Assembly (NCBI GenBank): GCA_016199985.1
Contig: JACQFQ010000032.1
Coordinates: 62,001-126,000 of the forward strand
Source of the DNA: Verrucomicrobiota bacterium
Lineage (GTDB): Bacteria; Verrucomicrobiota; Verrucomicrobiia; Limisphaerales; UBA11320
Reading direction: 5' to 3'
DNA: 64,000 bases
In this document: positions 23,708 through 33,500 of the stretch, in pieces
Layout: every line of letters starts with the position of its first letter
Position numbering within the stretch: position 1 is the stretch's first letter
The notes under the pieces: model-generated
Told to the model about the DNA's origin: nothing
Seen by the model: the letters and a program-made list of their open reading frames with translations, nothing else
Database searches by the model: none
Program-made: the position numbers and the translations under genes

Positions 23708-25201
23708 TTGTCCGCGCGACTAGACATCCGAGGGGTGAGGAAGGCATTCGGCGCCACTCAAGCGCTCCGGAATGTCGACCTTTCCGTGGGCCCGGGAGAG
23801 ATCCACGCCTTGATTGGCGAGAATGGCGCGGGCAAGAGCACGCTCATGAAGGTTTTGAGCGGAGCGCATCCTCCGGACGGTGGCAGGATCGAGTTGGACG
23901 GCGAGCCTTTTCGCGTCTCGAATCCCGCCGAGTCGCGGGAGGCCGGCATCGCGATGATCTATCAGGAGCTGAACCTCGCGCCGCATTTGTCGGTGGAGGA
24001 GAACATGGTCCTCGGACGCGAGCCCTCGCGCTGGGGCTGGATTGATCGCAAACGCCGTCGCGCGATGGCCTCGCAAGCCCTTAAACAGCTCGACTATTCG
24101 CGCCTCGCCCTGGACACGCCGGTGAACCTGTTGACCATTGCCGAGCAGCAAATCGTGGAGATCGCCCGGGCGCTTCTTTTCGATCCCAAGGTTCTGATCC
24201 TCGACGAGCCGACCAGCAGCCTGACCCAGGTCGACACACAGCGTCTCTTCGAGGCGCTGGGGCGACTTCGCGACCGGGGCGTCAGCATCGTCTACATCAG
24301 CCACTTTTTGGAAGAATGCCAGCGGCTCTGCGATCGGTTCACGGTGTTGAGGGATGGGGAGTCGGTGGGCGCGGGCGATCTGAAGGCGACGCCGTTGCCC
24401 GAGATCATCCGGATGATGGTGGGACGGGAGGTCTCCGAGATCTACCCCCGGGCGATCCGCGAGTTGGGAGAGGTGGTCTTGGAACTGCGCGACCTGGCGG
24501 GAGTGGAGAAGCCGTCGTCGGCCAGCCTGTCCCTGCGTCGGGGCGAGGTGATGGGCATCGCGGGCCTGGTGGGCGCGGGACGCACCGAGATGCTGCGCGC
24601 TTGCTTCGGACTGGACTCCCGGCGGCGCGGCGAGATCTGGATTCGCTCGCGGAGATGCCACCGGAATCGCCCCTCCGATCTGTGGGGGCGCGGCGTGGGC
24701 CTGCTCGCCGAGAACCGGAAGGAGGAAGGCCTGCTGCTGCAGCGGAGCCTCGCCGACAACCTGATGCTCTCCCGATTCGGGCCCGTCTCACGCGCTGGAT
24801 TTGTGCGTCGACGCGAGCAGGGCGTCCAGGCCGCGCGCCTGATGGAGCGTTTGCGCATTCGCGCGCGCAGCCCCTGGCAGCCGGTCGGCGAGCTTTCCGG
24901 AGGGAACCAACAGAAGGCGTTTCTCGGACGTTTGATCCATCATGGCGCCGACATCCTTTTGCTCGATGAGCCGACTCGCGGGATCGATGTGGGGAGCAAG
25001 GCTGAGATCTATCGATTGATCAACGAACTCGCGGGTCAGGGGAGCGCCGTGCTCTTCGTGAGCTCCTATCTCCCCGAACTGCTCGGGGTTTGCGACACGA
25101 TCGCCGTCATGAGCCGCGGCGTCCTGGGGGCCAAGCGGCCCGTCGCCGAGTGGACCGAGCACGCGATCATCGAAGCCGCCGTCGGGAAGGGAAACGGATG
25201 A
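23708..25201 (+). CDS. Sugar ABC transporter ATPase (RbsA-like, two ATPase domains)
   Basis: This 497-residue double ATPase energises sugar import. The first domain has Walker A GENGAGKST, signature LLTIAEQQIVEIARAL and Walker B VLILDEPTSSL. The second has the degenerate Walker A LVGAGRTE (normal for RbsA), signature ELSGGNQQK and LLLDEPTRGIDVGSK. The start is a TTG at 23708 (19 bp after the previous gene); a GTG at 23735 is possible but would cut into the domain. The ATGA overlap at 25198 couples it to the permease. Confidence 0.93.
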   Translation: MSARLDIRGVRKAFGATQALRNVDLSVGPGEIHALIGENGAGKSTLMKVLSGAHPPDGGRIELDGEPFRVSNPAESREAGIAMIYQELNLAPHLSVEENMVLGREPSRWGWIDRKRRRAMASQALKQLDYSRLALDTPVNLLTIAEQQIVEIARALLFDPKVLILDEPTSSLTQVDTQRLFEALGRLRDRGVSIVYISHFLEECQRLCDRFTVLRDGESVGAGDLKATPLPEIIRMMVGREVSEIYPRAIRELGEVVLELRDLAGVEKPSSASLSLRRGEVMGIAGLVGAGRTEMLRACFGLDSRRRGEIWIRSRRCHRNRPSDLWGRGVGLLAENRKEEGLLLQRSLADNLMLSRFGPVSRAGFVRRREQGVQAARLMERLRIRARSPWQPVGELSGGNQQKAFLGRLIHHGADILLLDEPTRGIDVGSKAEIYRLINELAGQGSAVLFVSSYLPELLGVCDTIAVMSRGVLGAKRPVAEWTEHAIIEAAVGKGNG

Positions 25202-26190
25202 CCGACGCCAACCCCAAGCCCGGTTCGCGCTGGAGCGCCTCGCGACTTCTTACGATCGCGGGTCCGTTCCTCGGTTTGCTTTTTGTGACGGCGCTCTTTG
25301 GATTGAGCGAGGACCTTCGTCCGGTGTTTTACACGGGCGCGAGCTGGAAAAACATTCTCACTCAGACGGTGATCGTTGCGGTCGGCGCGTTGGGCATGAC
25401 GCTCATCATCGTGAGCGGAGGCATCGATCTCAGCGTTGGGTCCGTGGTGGCGCTCTGCAGCGTCGTCGGCGCGCGACTCCTCGAGCACAAGGCCCCCGCG
25501 TCCGTGACGATCCTTGCGACGCTGCTCGTCGGAGGCTGCGTGGGGTTGATCAACGGCGCCGTCATCGCCGGCTTCCGCATGCTGCCGTTCGTGGTGACCC
25601 TGGGGATGATGGGCATCGCGCGCGGCGCCGCAAAATGGCTGGCGGACAACCAGACCGTGAACTTCGAGGGCGATTCGATTGTCGTCACGCTGATGGAGCG
25701 AGTCCGCCCCGACTCTTTTCTACCCCTGCCCCCGGGCGTTTGGCTCGCGGTGGGATTGACGTTTTGCGTCGCGGTGATTCTGCGATCGAGCGTGTTCGGA
25801 CGCCATGTCTTCGCGATCGGCTCGAACGAGGCAACCGCCCGGCTCTGCGGCATCCCGGTGCGCGCGCGAAAGGTGATGGTGTACGGCGTTGCGGGACTGT
25901 TCTTCGGCCTCTCCGGTCTCCTGCAACTGTCGCGGCTCACGCAGGGCGATCCCAGCGTCGCCGCGGGCCTTGAGCTCGACATCATCGCGGCCGTCGTGAT
26001 CGGCGGGGCGAGCCTCAACGGCGGCACCGGCAGCGTCATGGGATCGGTGATCGGGGCGCTGATCATGGCGGTTCTCCGGTCCGGATCGAGCCAGATGAAC
26101 TGGCCCAATTACGTTCAGGAGATCATCATCGGAATCGTCATCATCCTTGCGGTGGGCCTCGACCGTCTGCGTCAGTCCCGCGCGTCTTGA
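25198..26190 (+). CDS. Sugar ABC transporter permease (RbsC-like)
   Basis: This 330-residue inner-membrane permease has about eight to ten hydrophobic segments and the BPD_transp_2 motifs: SGGIDLSVGSVVAL, the helix LPFVVTLGMMGIARG, FAIGSNEATARLCGIPV (ATPase coupling region) and AAVVIGGASLNGGTGS. It completes the three-gene importer. No sugar kinase or regulator follows, so the substrate is unknown. The start ATG overlaps the TGA of the ATPase gene. Confidence 0.94.
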   Translation: MTDANPKPGSRWSASRLLTIAGPFLGLLFVTALFGLSEDLRPVFYTGASWKNILTQTVIVAVGALGMTLIIVSGGIDLSVGSVVALCSVVGARLLEHKAPASVTILATLLVGGCVGLINGAVIAGFRMLPFVVTLGMMGIARGAAKWLADNQTVNFEGDSIVVTLMERVRPDSFLPLPPGVWLAVGLTFCVAVILRSSVFGRHVFAIGSNEATARLCGIPVRARKVMVYGVAGLFFGLSGLLQLSRLTQGDPSVAAGLELDIIAAVVIGGASLNGGTGSVMGSVIGALIMAVLRSGSSQMNWPNYVQEIIIGIVIILAVGLDRLRQSRAS

Positions 26191-26320
26191 GCCTGGCACG
26201 CCGCTCCCTGGCCTCCGTCCGACTCCCGCGCCCGCGATGAAGATCGCCGGATTGGGTTGAATCGCCGGAAGCGCGGCGAAGAAAAAATATCGTTTTTCCT
26301 AGAAAATTCTCAAATTTCTC

Positions 26321-26350
26321 TTGCGTGAGGTTTGAAGCGATGCGTAAAAA
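26321..26350 (+). promoter_or_regulatory. Putative promoter of the HU-like gene with AT-rich upstream tract
   Basis: TTGCGT (26321-26326), 18 bp, TAAAAA (26345-26350). An unusually A/T-rich stretch (26281-26320) precedes it and resembles an UP element, which would suit an abundant nucleoid protein. The implied leader is about 40 nt. Confidence 0.45.
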
Positions 26351-26395
26351 CGCGGAGTCGCAAGACTTTGACTGACACAAACAACAACAAACATT

Positions 26396-26683
26396 ATGGC
26401 CAAAGCACTGACCAAATCCCAAATCGCAGCCTCGATCGCCGAGAGTGTCGGCATCACCAAGAAGCAAGCCATTGCTACTTTGGAGAGCATCACCGGGCTG
26501 GCTTATAAGCACGCCAAGAACAGCTTCACCCTCCCCGGGCTCGGCAAGCTGGTGCTCGTGAATCGCAAGGCGCGCCAGGGCCGCAACCCCGCCACCGGCG
26601 AGGTCATCCAGATCCCCGCCAAGAAGGTCGTGAAGTTCCGCGTGGCGAAGGCCGCGAAGGATTCGATCCTCGGCAAGAAGTAA
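26396..26683 (+). CDS. HU family DNA-binding protein
   Basis: This 95-residue nucleoid protein of the HU/IHF family bends and wraps DNA as a dimer. It shows the N-terminal helix-turn-helix dimer region (LTKSQIAASIAESVGITKKQA), FTLPGLGKLVLVNRKARQGRNPATGE (the beta-arm carrying the RNPATGE DNA-contact motif) and VKFRVAKAAKD. Its start lies after an A/C-rich leader. A strong terminator follows (26701-26732), so it is a single-gene transcript. Confidence 0.96.
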   Translation: MAKALTKSQIAASIAESVGITKKQAIATLESITGLAYKHAKNSFTLPGLGKLVLVNRKARQGRNPATGEVIQIPAKKVVKFRVAKAAKDSILGKK

Positions 26684-26700
26684 TCGTATTCGGTTTCAAT

Positions 26701-26732
26701 GGGCACTCTGAGCTTTCTCAGAGTGCCCTTTT
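26701..26732 (+). terminator. Intrinsic terminator after the HU-like gene
   Basis: A 12-bp perfect stem (GGGCACTCTGAG 26701-26712 / CTCAGAGTGCCC 26717-26728) with a CTTT loop, followed by TTTTCC. It begins 17 bp after the stop. Confidence 0.95.
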
Positions 26733-26767
26733 CCATTTCAGGCTTCCCTTCGTCCTCCCCGCTCCCC

Positions 26768-27799
26768 ATGAGCTCGAGTTCATCGCCTCGCGTCGCCTCT
26801 CGAACGTTCAAGATCGCGGTCGTCGGATGCGGGGCGCTGGGGAGTTACTATGGCGGGCGGCTTTCGTGGTTCGGACAGGATGTGCATTTTCTGCTGCGCT
26901 CGGACTACGACATCGTGCGGCGTCGAGGGGTGAGGGTGCTCAGCCCCGACGGGGATTTTCAATTTCGACCCCGCTGCGCCCGCCACGCCGAGGAGATTGG
27001 CGTGTGCGACGGAGTCCTCATCGGTTTGAAGTCGACCGCGAACTCCGAGTTCCCGCGGCTGTTGCGTCCCCTGGTGGGGCCCTCCACCGCGGTGCTCACG
27101 CTTCAAAACGGGCTGGGCAACGAGGAGGCGCTCGCCGCGTTGTTTTCGCCGGAGCAGATCCTGGGCGGCTTGTGCTTCGTCTGCCTGAACCGCGTCGAGC
27201 CCGGGTTGATTCAACATATCGCCCACGGACGGATCTCGCTCGGGGAATACCGCCGCTGGCCCGAGCCCCGGACGCACGATTGGGCGTCGATCTTCCGCAA
27301 CGCCGGCGTTCCTTGCGAGGTCACGGACAACCTTGCCCGCGCCCACTGGGAGAAGCTCGTCTGGAATATTCCCTTCAACGGGCTGGGGGTGGCCGGCGCC
27401 GTCGGGGTGAACGCGCTGGATCGCGGCGAGGTGGATCTTCATGCGCCGCTGGGTCCTTGCCTCGCCACAGACCAGCTGCTGGGAGAACCTCGCTGGGAGC
27501 AGTGGGTGAGAGATCTGATGCGGGAGGTGATCGCCGCGGCGCGAGGGATCGGATTTGAAGTGGACGCCGTCTGGGAGGAAAGGCACATCGAGCACACTCG
27601 ATCGATGGGTCGATACCGGGCTTCGACCTTGATCGACTTCGAGCGCGGGCAGCCCTTGGAGCTCGAAGCGCTGTTCCTTGAACCCTTGCGCCAGGCAAGG
27701 GCGGCGGGCGTTTCCACTCCGCGACTGGAACGACTCTGCGGCGTCCTGGCCGCATTGGAGAAACGCCCGGGGCACGGAGGGCTTGCCTCCCCCTGCTGA
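26768..27799 (+). CDS. panE: 2-dehydropantoate 2-reductase
   Basis: PanE reduces ketopantoate to pantoate with NADPH in pantothenate/CoA biosynthesis. The 343 residues contain the Rossmann motif GCGALGSYYGG, the loop LLRS (NADPH phosphate), LQNGLGNEEAL, the catalytic Lys helix (WEKLVWNIPFNGLG) and C-terminal SMGRYRASTLIDFERGQPLE. The ATG at 26768 is preferred; an in-frame ATG at 26699 overlaps the preceding terminator. ApbA-like proteins include other ketoacid reductases, so the exact substrate is probable rather than certain. It lies 52 bp ahead of gltX. Confidence 0.88.
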   Translation: MSSSSSPRVASRTFKIAVVGCGALGSYYGGRLSWFGQDVHFLLRSDYDIVRRRGVRVLSPDGDFQFRPRCARHAEEIGVCDGVLIGLKSTANSEFPRLLRPLVGPSTAVLTLQNGLGNEEALAALFSPEQILGGLCFVCLNRVEPGLIQHIAHGRISLGEYRRWPEPRTHDWASIFRNAGVPCEVTDNLARAHWEKLVWNIPFNGLGVAGAVGVNALDRGEVDLHAPLGPCLATDQLLGEPRWEQWVRDLMREVIAAARGIGFEVDAVWEERHIEHTRSMGRYRASTLIDFERGQPLELEALFLEPLRQARAAGVSTPRLERLCGVLAALEKRPGHGGLASPC

Positions 27800-27851
27800 C
27801 CCGCTAGCGTGCCCCCGCCGCGCGAGCCGCGCCGCGATCCAGACACACCCC

Positions 27852-29201
27852 ATGAGCGTTCGAGTCCGATTCGCCCCCAGCCCGACTGGGTTCCTCCACA
27901 TCGGAGGCGCCCGCACCGCCTTGTTCAACTGGCTTTACGCCCGTCACGTGGGCGGCGTGTTCGTGCTCCGGATCGAAGACACCGACGCCGCCCGCAACAC
28001 GCAGCAGGCCGTCGACGTGATCCTGGACGGACTCCGATGGCTCGGGTTGGACTGGGACGAAGGCCCGATCACGGCCGACGCCACCGGCCCCTGCAAGGGA
28101 CAGTGCGGTCCCTACTTCCAATCGCAGCGGAAGGATCTCTACCAGCGTCGCGTGGAAGCCCTGCTGTCCCACGGCCTCGCCTACGAGCAGGACGGCGCGG
28201 TGAAGTTCAAGATGACGCGCGAGCCGGTGGTGATCGAGGACATCGTCGTCGGACAGGTGATCCGCCCGCTGACGGATCGCGAGGAGACCGACCCCGATTT
28301 TGTGATCGTTCGCTCCGACGGAGAGCCGGTGTTTCATCTGGTCAACGTCATCGACGATCTCGACATGGGAATCACCCATGTGATCCGCGGCGAGGACCAT
28401 CTCAGCAACACCGCCAAGCACATCGCGCTCTTCCGCGCCTTCGGAGTCGAGCCGCCGAAGTACGCGCACATTCCCCTCATCCTGAACGGCGATGGCTCGA
28501 AAATGAGCAAGCGGGACGCGGGCGCCTCGCTGATGACCTACCCCGAGGAGGGGTATCTTCCCGAGGCCGTCCTGAACTATCTCTGTTTGCTCGGATGGTC
28601 GTCGAAGGACAACCAGGAAGTGTTTTCCTTGGCCGAGGTGGTCGAGCGATTCGATCTGCCGCAGGTGCTTCGCCACAACGCGAAGTTCGATCCGAAGCGC
28701 GAGAAGCTGAATTGGCTGAACTTCGAGCATATGCGGCGGCTGGACAGCGAACGGTTCAACGAGTTGACCGTGCACGCCCTTTCCACAGCCGGAATCGACA
28801 CCAGTTCCCACCCGCTGCCCTTTGTGAAGGCCGCTCTCGCCACGGGTCGCGACAAGCTGCGAAATCTCAGCGAGGCCCCGGGCTATTTGGGATTCTACTT
28901 CAGGGACGCCGTCGAGACGGATCTCGCCGAGGCGCCGAAGCTGATGATCCCGGAGAACAAGCCGCGCCTCGTCCGCCTGCGCGCGGCCTTCGCCTCCGCG
29001 GCTGGCTTCGACGCCGCGACCTTGGAGACCACGCTGAAGGCGATCGCTGTGGAACTGGGCCTGAAGGCGGGGCCGCTCGTGCATCCGGTGCGCGTCGCCC
29101 TGACGGGAAAAGGGTCCGGCCCCAGCCTTTATCACCTCATGGAGGTTCTGGGCCGGGAGAGGACCCTCGCGCGTCTGGACGCGGTCATCGCCCGCCTCTG
29201 A
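27852..29201 (+). CDS. gltX: Glutamate--tRNA ligase
   Basis: GltX charges tRNA-Glu (and possibly tRNA-Gln in a non-discriminating form). The 449 residues contain the HIGH-type motif (PSPTGFLHIGGART), ITHVIRGEDHL, KMSKRDAGAS (class I loop) and a C-terminal helical anticodon-binding domain. It is slightly shorter than the usual 465-500 residues. The ATG at 27852 fits the family start (VRVRFAPSPTG). A TAGCGT box (27805-27810) lies in the leader. No gatCAB genes are in the window, so specificity cannot be decided. Confidence 0.97.
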   Translation: MSVRVRFAPSPTGFLHIGGARTALFNWLYARHVGGVFVLRIEDTDAARNTQQAVDVILDGLRWLGLDWDEGPITADATGPCKGQCGPYFQSQRKDLYQRRVEALLSHGLAYEQDGAVKFKMTREPVVIEDIVVGQVIRPLTDREETDPDFVIVRSDGEPVFHLVNVIDDLDMGITHVIRGEDHLSNTAKHIALFRAFGVEPPKYAHIPLILNGDGSKMSKRDAGASLMTYPEEGYLPEAVLNYLCLLGWSSKDNQEVFSLAEVVERFDLPQVLRHNAKFDPKREKLNWLNFEHMRRLDSERFNELTVHALSTAGIDTSSHPLPFVKAALATGRDKLRNLSEAPGYLGFYFRDAVETDLAEAPKLMIPENKPRLVRLRAAFASAAGFDAATLETTLKAIAVELGLKAGPLVHPVRVALTGKGSGPSLYHLMEVLGRERTLARLDAVIARL

Positions 29202-29341
29202 CCGGAAATGGCCCGAGGCTCTCCGCGTCCGGGTCGACGCCTTGACTTATTGCTGGCCTCCGTTTCGTTGCGCCAATCCTTGAGCGACCGGTTGGACGCG
29301 GGATCCGGCGAGGCAGGCCTGGAAGAAGTTCGAAAGAAACC

Positions 29342-30298
29342 GTGGAATTCAAAGACTACTATGAGGTGTTGGGCACGCCGCGGACGGCGAGCGCCGACGA
29401 GGTCAAGAAAGCTTTTCGCAAGCTGGCTCGGGAGTTTCACCCGGACGTCGCGAAGGACAAGAAGCGCGCGGAGGAAAAGTTCAAGCAGATCAACGAAGCC
29501 TACGAGGTGCTGGGCAATCCGGAGTCGCGCAGAAAATACGACGAGCTGGGAGCGAACTGGAAATCGGGCGGCGGCTTTCCGCCGCCTCCGCGCGGGGGCC
29601 CGGAGCGTCGCGGGGTCCCCAGCGCCGAATACCATTTCGGAGGCTCCGGTTTCAGCGACTTCTTTGAACAGTTCTTCAGTCGCGGAGCCTCAGCGACGGA
29701 CTCCGGCGACATTTCCGAGGAGTTCAATTCCCGAGGCGGACGCGCAGGCAGGCGTCCCGGCCGCGACATCGCCGGAGATCTTCTCGTCACCCTGGACGAG
29801 GCGAGGCGAGGCGTCGTTCGGACGCTCTCCGTGCAGCGTCCTTCCGAAAGCGGCGCGTTGGACACCCAGACGGTCCGTGTTCGCGTGCCGCGCGGCGTCC
29901 AGGACGGGCAAAGAATCCGTGTGGGGGGACAAGGGGAACCGGGGAAAGGCGGCGCGCCCGCCGGGGACATTTATCTTACCGTTCGTCTCGCGGCGCACCC
30001 CGACTTCCGAGCGCAGGGCGCCGATCTCGTTCATGAGATGGAACTCGCTCCCTGGAGCGCGGTGCTGGGCGCCACCGTGGAGGTTCCCACCCTGGACAAG
30101 CCCGTGGCGGTTCGCATCCCCGCGGGCACGCAACCCGGCCAAACCCTCCGAGTGCGGGGGCGGGGCTTGCCTCTCCCGGATGGTTCCGGGGACGGGGACC
30201 TATACGTCATCGTGTCCATCCGTCTGCCAACCGAGTTGAGCGACGAGGAAAAGCGTCTGTGGGAGTCGCTGAGCCAGGCGGCGCAGCGGAAGACGTAG
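29342..30298 (+). CDS. DnaJ-like co-chaperone (CbpA type)
   Basis: This 318-residue Hsp40 has an N-terminal J-domain with the HPD motif (REFHPDVAK, about residue 33) and a G/F-rich linker with phenylalanine/glycine repeats. A DnaJ C-terminal substrate-binding region follows (VTLDEARRGVVRTLSVQ, VRVPRGVQDGQRIRVGGQG, PTLDKPVAVRIPAGTQPGQTLRVRGRG). The CxxCxGxG zinc finger of true DnaJ is absent, which places it in the CbpA class. It stimulates the ATPase of DnaK. The start is a GTG at 29342, immediately before the conserved E-F-K-D-Y-Y-E. Confidence 0.93.
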   Translation: MEFKDYYEVLGTPRTASADEVKKAFRKLAREFHPDVAKDKKRAEEKFKQINEAYEVLGNPESRRKYDELGANWKSGGGFPPPPRGGPERRGVPSAEYHFGGSGFSDFFEQFFSRGASATDSGDISEEFNSRGGRAGRRPGRDIAGDLLVTLDEARRGVVRTLSVQRPSESGALDTQTVRVRVPRGVQDGQRIRVGGQGEPGKGGAPAGDIYLTVRLAAHPDFRAQGADLVHEMELAPWSAVLGATVEVPTLDKPVAVRIPAGTQPGQTLRVRGRGLPLPDGSGDGDLYVIVSIRLPTELSDEEKRLWESLSQAAQRKT

Positions 30299-30548
30299 CC
30301 CGGCGCTTTCATGCTCGGACGTCCGATCCGATGGTTTCGCCTGAGGATCCTCAAGTGGACACGAGATCCGGGCCAAACGGCGCTTCGCGCCGGGAAGGAA
30401 TTAAACGAAAGCAACGATCGCCAGGATTGGTTTTGAATGAACGAGGCGAGGAATTGCGGAGATCAGCCGGGCTCAGGGTACCACTTCTCTGCCTTGCTTC
30501 ACGAGGCCCAGGTCTTGTAGCTTCGCCATTGACCGAGGCCCCTGAGTT

Positions 30549-33500
30549 ATGAGCCGTATCTATCTTGCCGCATTCGTTCTTCTTTTGGGTTCGGTCCTTG
30601 CTCGCCCCGCGGAGCCCCTCCTGCTCTCGGAATTCATGGCCAACAACACCAAGACGCTCAAGGACGAGGACGGGGCGTTCAGCGATTGGATCGAGATTCA
30701 GAACGCCAGCGCAACGGCGGTGAATGTCGGGGGTTGGCATCTGACCGACTCGGCGAGCCACCTGATGAAATGGACTTTCCCTTCCACCAACATCGGCCCG
30801 GGTGAGTTCCTTCTTGTGTTCGCCTCCGCCAAGAATCGCTCCGCCCCAGGCGCTCCCTTGCACACCAACTTCAAGCTCGACGCGAACAACCCGGGGAGCT
30901 ACCTCGCGCTCGTGAAGCCGGACGGCGTCACTGTGGCCACCGAGTTCGTCCCCCAGTACCCGCCGCAGCTCCCCGACATCTCCTACGGATTCGGCGTCGA
31001 CGTCCGCGTCACGTCGCTGGTCTCGACCGGATCCGTCGCGAGGATCTGGGTTCCCAAGAACGCGGATCTCGGGTCGACCTGGATCGCGCGCGACTTTGAC
31101 GACTCCCTCTGGCAGAGCGGGCCCGCGGGGGTGGGCTATGACACGGGCGCCGTGGACCTGGCCGAGGATGGCTACGCGAGCCAGGCGCTGGGAGCGCAGC
31201 CGCTGGTCTACTACCGATTCTCCGACGCCCCTGGCGGGTCCGCCAGGAATCTGGGGATCCTGGATTCATCCGACGGCCAGTTCAGCGGAACGGCGCAGCC
31301 TACGGATCCCGGGCCCCGGCCCCCTTTGTTCGCCGGTTTCGAACCGGACAACCTTGCGCTGCGGCCGGGCGCGTCGGGGAGTCTGCGCATTCCCTTCCAG
31401 CCCGCCTTCAACCGCGGAACCGGGCCTTTCACGGTCGAGCTCTGGTTCCTCACGACCAACAACGCCGCTCGAGGCGACCTGTTTTCGTACAAAGGTCCGG
31501 GCGGAGACTTCGGCGTTCAGCTGTCGTCGGCCTCCGCGCGCAAGCTCACCGTGTTCCACAACGCGAACCTCGGCAGCGGGGGCGTCGTGTTCACAAACCA
31601 GTGGCAGCATCTCGTGGTGACCCGGGACGAAACCAACGGAATCCGTGGATACCTGAATGGGGTTCGCTTCCTGAGCGCGGTCGACAACGCCTCCATGAAC
31701 CACGGAAACGATCTTTTGTTTGGAAGCAGCCACAGCGGAGATCCGGCCGCCCCGGCGTTCGCCTTTAACGGAGCGATCGACGAGGCGGCGTTCTATGATC
31801 GCGCGCTCGCCACAAACGAGATCGTCGGTCACTTCAAGTCTGGCCAGGCGCCGCTGCCGCTCCGGTTCGGGCCGAGCATCGGAACCGATGTTCGCGCCGC
31901 GATGCAAGGAGTGAACGCGACCGTTTACCTGCGATTCCCATTCACGGCGACGAACGTGGCAGGGATCGATCGATTGAAGCTGCGCGCTCGATACGACGAC
32001 GGATTCGTCGCGTTCCTCAATGGCGTCGAGGTGGGGAGCGCCAACGCCCCCGAGACGCTGGATTGGAACTCGCAGGCGCTGCGCCGCCATCCCGACGCGC
32101 TCGCCCTCCAATTGGTGGAATTCGACCTGAACAGCGCTCGCGATCTGTTGGTGGAGGGCGCGAACGTGCTCGCGATCCAAGGGCTGAACGTCGACGCCGC
32201 CAACGTCGATTTCCTCATACAGCCGGAGCTGGAAGCCACGGACGTCGGCGGCGTCTCCAGCGAGCCGCGCTATTTTCTCAAACCGACGCCGGGCGGCCTC
32301 AACGGCCGCGGGACCGCCGATCTTGGCCCAATCATCAGCGCGGCGACGCACTCGCCGGATCGTCCCTCGAAGACGAATGATCTCGTCATCACGGCGCGCG
32401 TCGCTCCGGCCGGGAACCCTCTGGCGTCGGTCACGCTGCGCTACCGGGTGATGTTCCTTGCGACGAACTCCGTCGCGATGCTCGACGACGGGCTCCATGG
32501 CGACGGCAAGGCGGGGGACGGAGTGTTTGGGGCCGTGATTCCTTTTTCGGTTTACACAAACAGCCAGATGGTCCGCTGGTTCATCACCGCCGCGGACACC
32601 GGCGGACGCGCCTCCCGCTGGCCCCTGTTTGAGGATCCCACGGGTTCGCCGCAGTATCTGGGGACCGTGGTGACCAATCCCGGACTGACCAACATCATTC
32701 CCTTGTGGGAGTGGTACACCACCGACGAGGCGGGCTCCCGTTCGCGGAACGGAGCGCGAGGGTCGCTGTGCTTCGGCGGACGATTCTATGACAACGTCTT
32801 CATCCGTCAACGCGGGGGCGCGACCACCACCGACTCCCAGAAATTTGATTTCAACGATGGGGATGAATTCGCGCTGAACAACTCGTACACGGGAATCCGC
32901 GAGGCCAATCTCAATAGGCATGGCAGCGACAGCACGTTTGTCCGGCCCGCGCTGGCCTTCGAGACCTATCGACGAGCGGGGCTGCCGGCCTGCCTGACCG
33001 AGCATGTGCTGATGCGCCTCAACGGGAAGGCGGATCGGGTCGGCCTGTATGTCGAGCAGGTTGACAAGCGGTTCCTGAACCGCAACGGACTCGATCCCGA
33101 AGGCGCGCTGTACAAAATGGTGCAGCGCGGCTCGCTGGATCCGGTGTTCAGCGACTCCACGGACGGGGTGGAAAAAAAGACGCGCCGCGGCGAATCGAAC
33201 GCCGATCTGCAATCGTTGGTGGACGGAATCCGGCTCTCCCGCACCGCGGCGCAGCGCGCTCAATACCTCTTCGACAACGTCAACATGCCGGACTTGATGA
33301 ACTATCTGTCGGTAAGGTGCATCACGATGGACGCTGACGATGTGCGGAAGAATTTTTATCTTTATCGAGACACCAACGGCACGGGCGAGTGGTCGATTTT
33401 CCCGTGGGACAAGGACTGGACCTTTGGCATTGAGGGCGACGGCGCTCCTTTCCTGCATCATCCGTTTTTTGGAGACCAGTTCCATGCGAAATCCAACGCC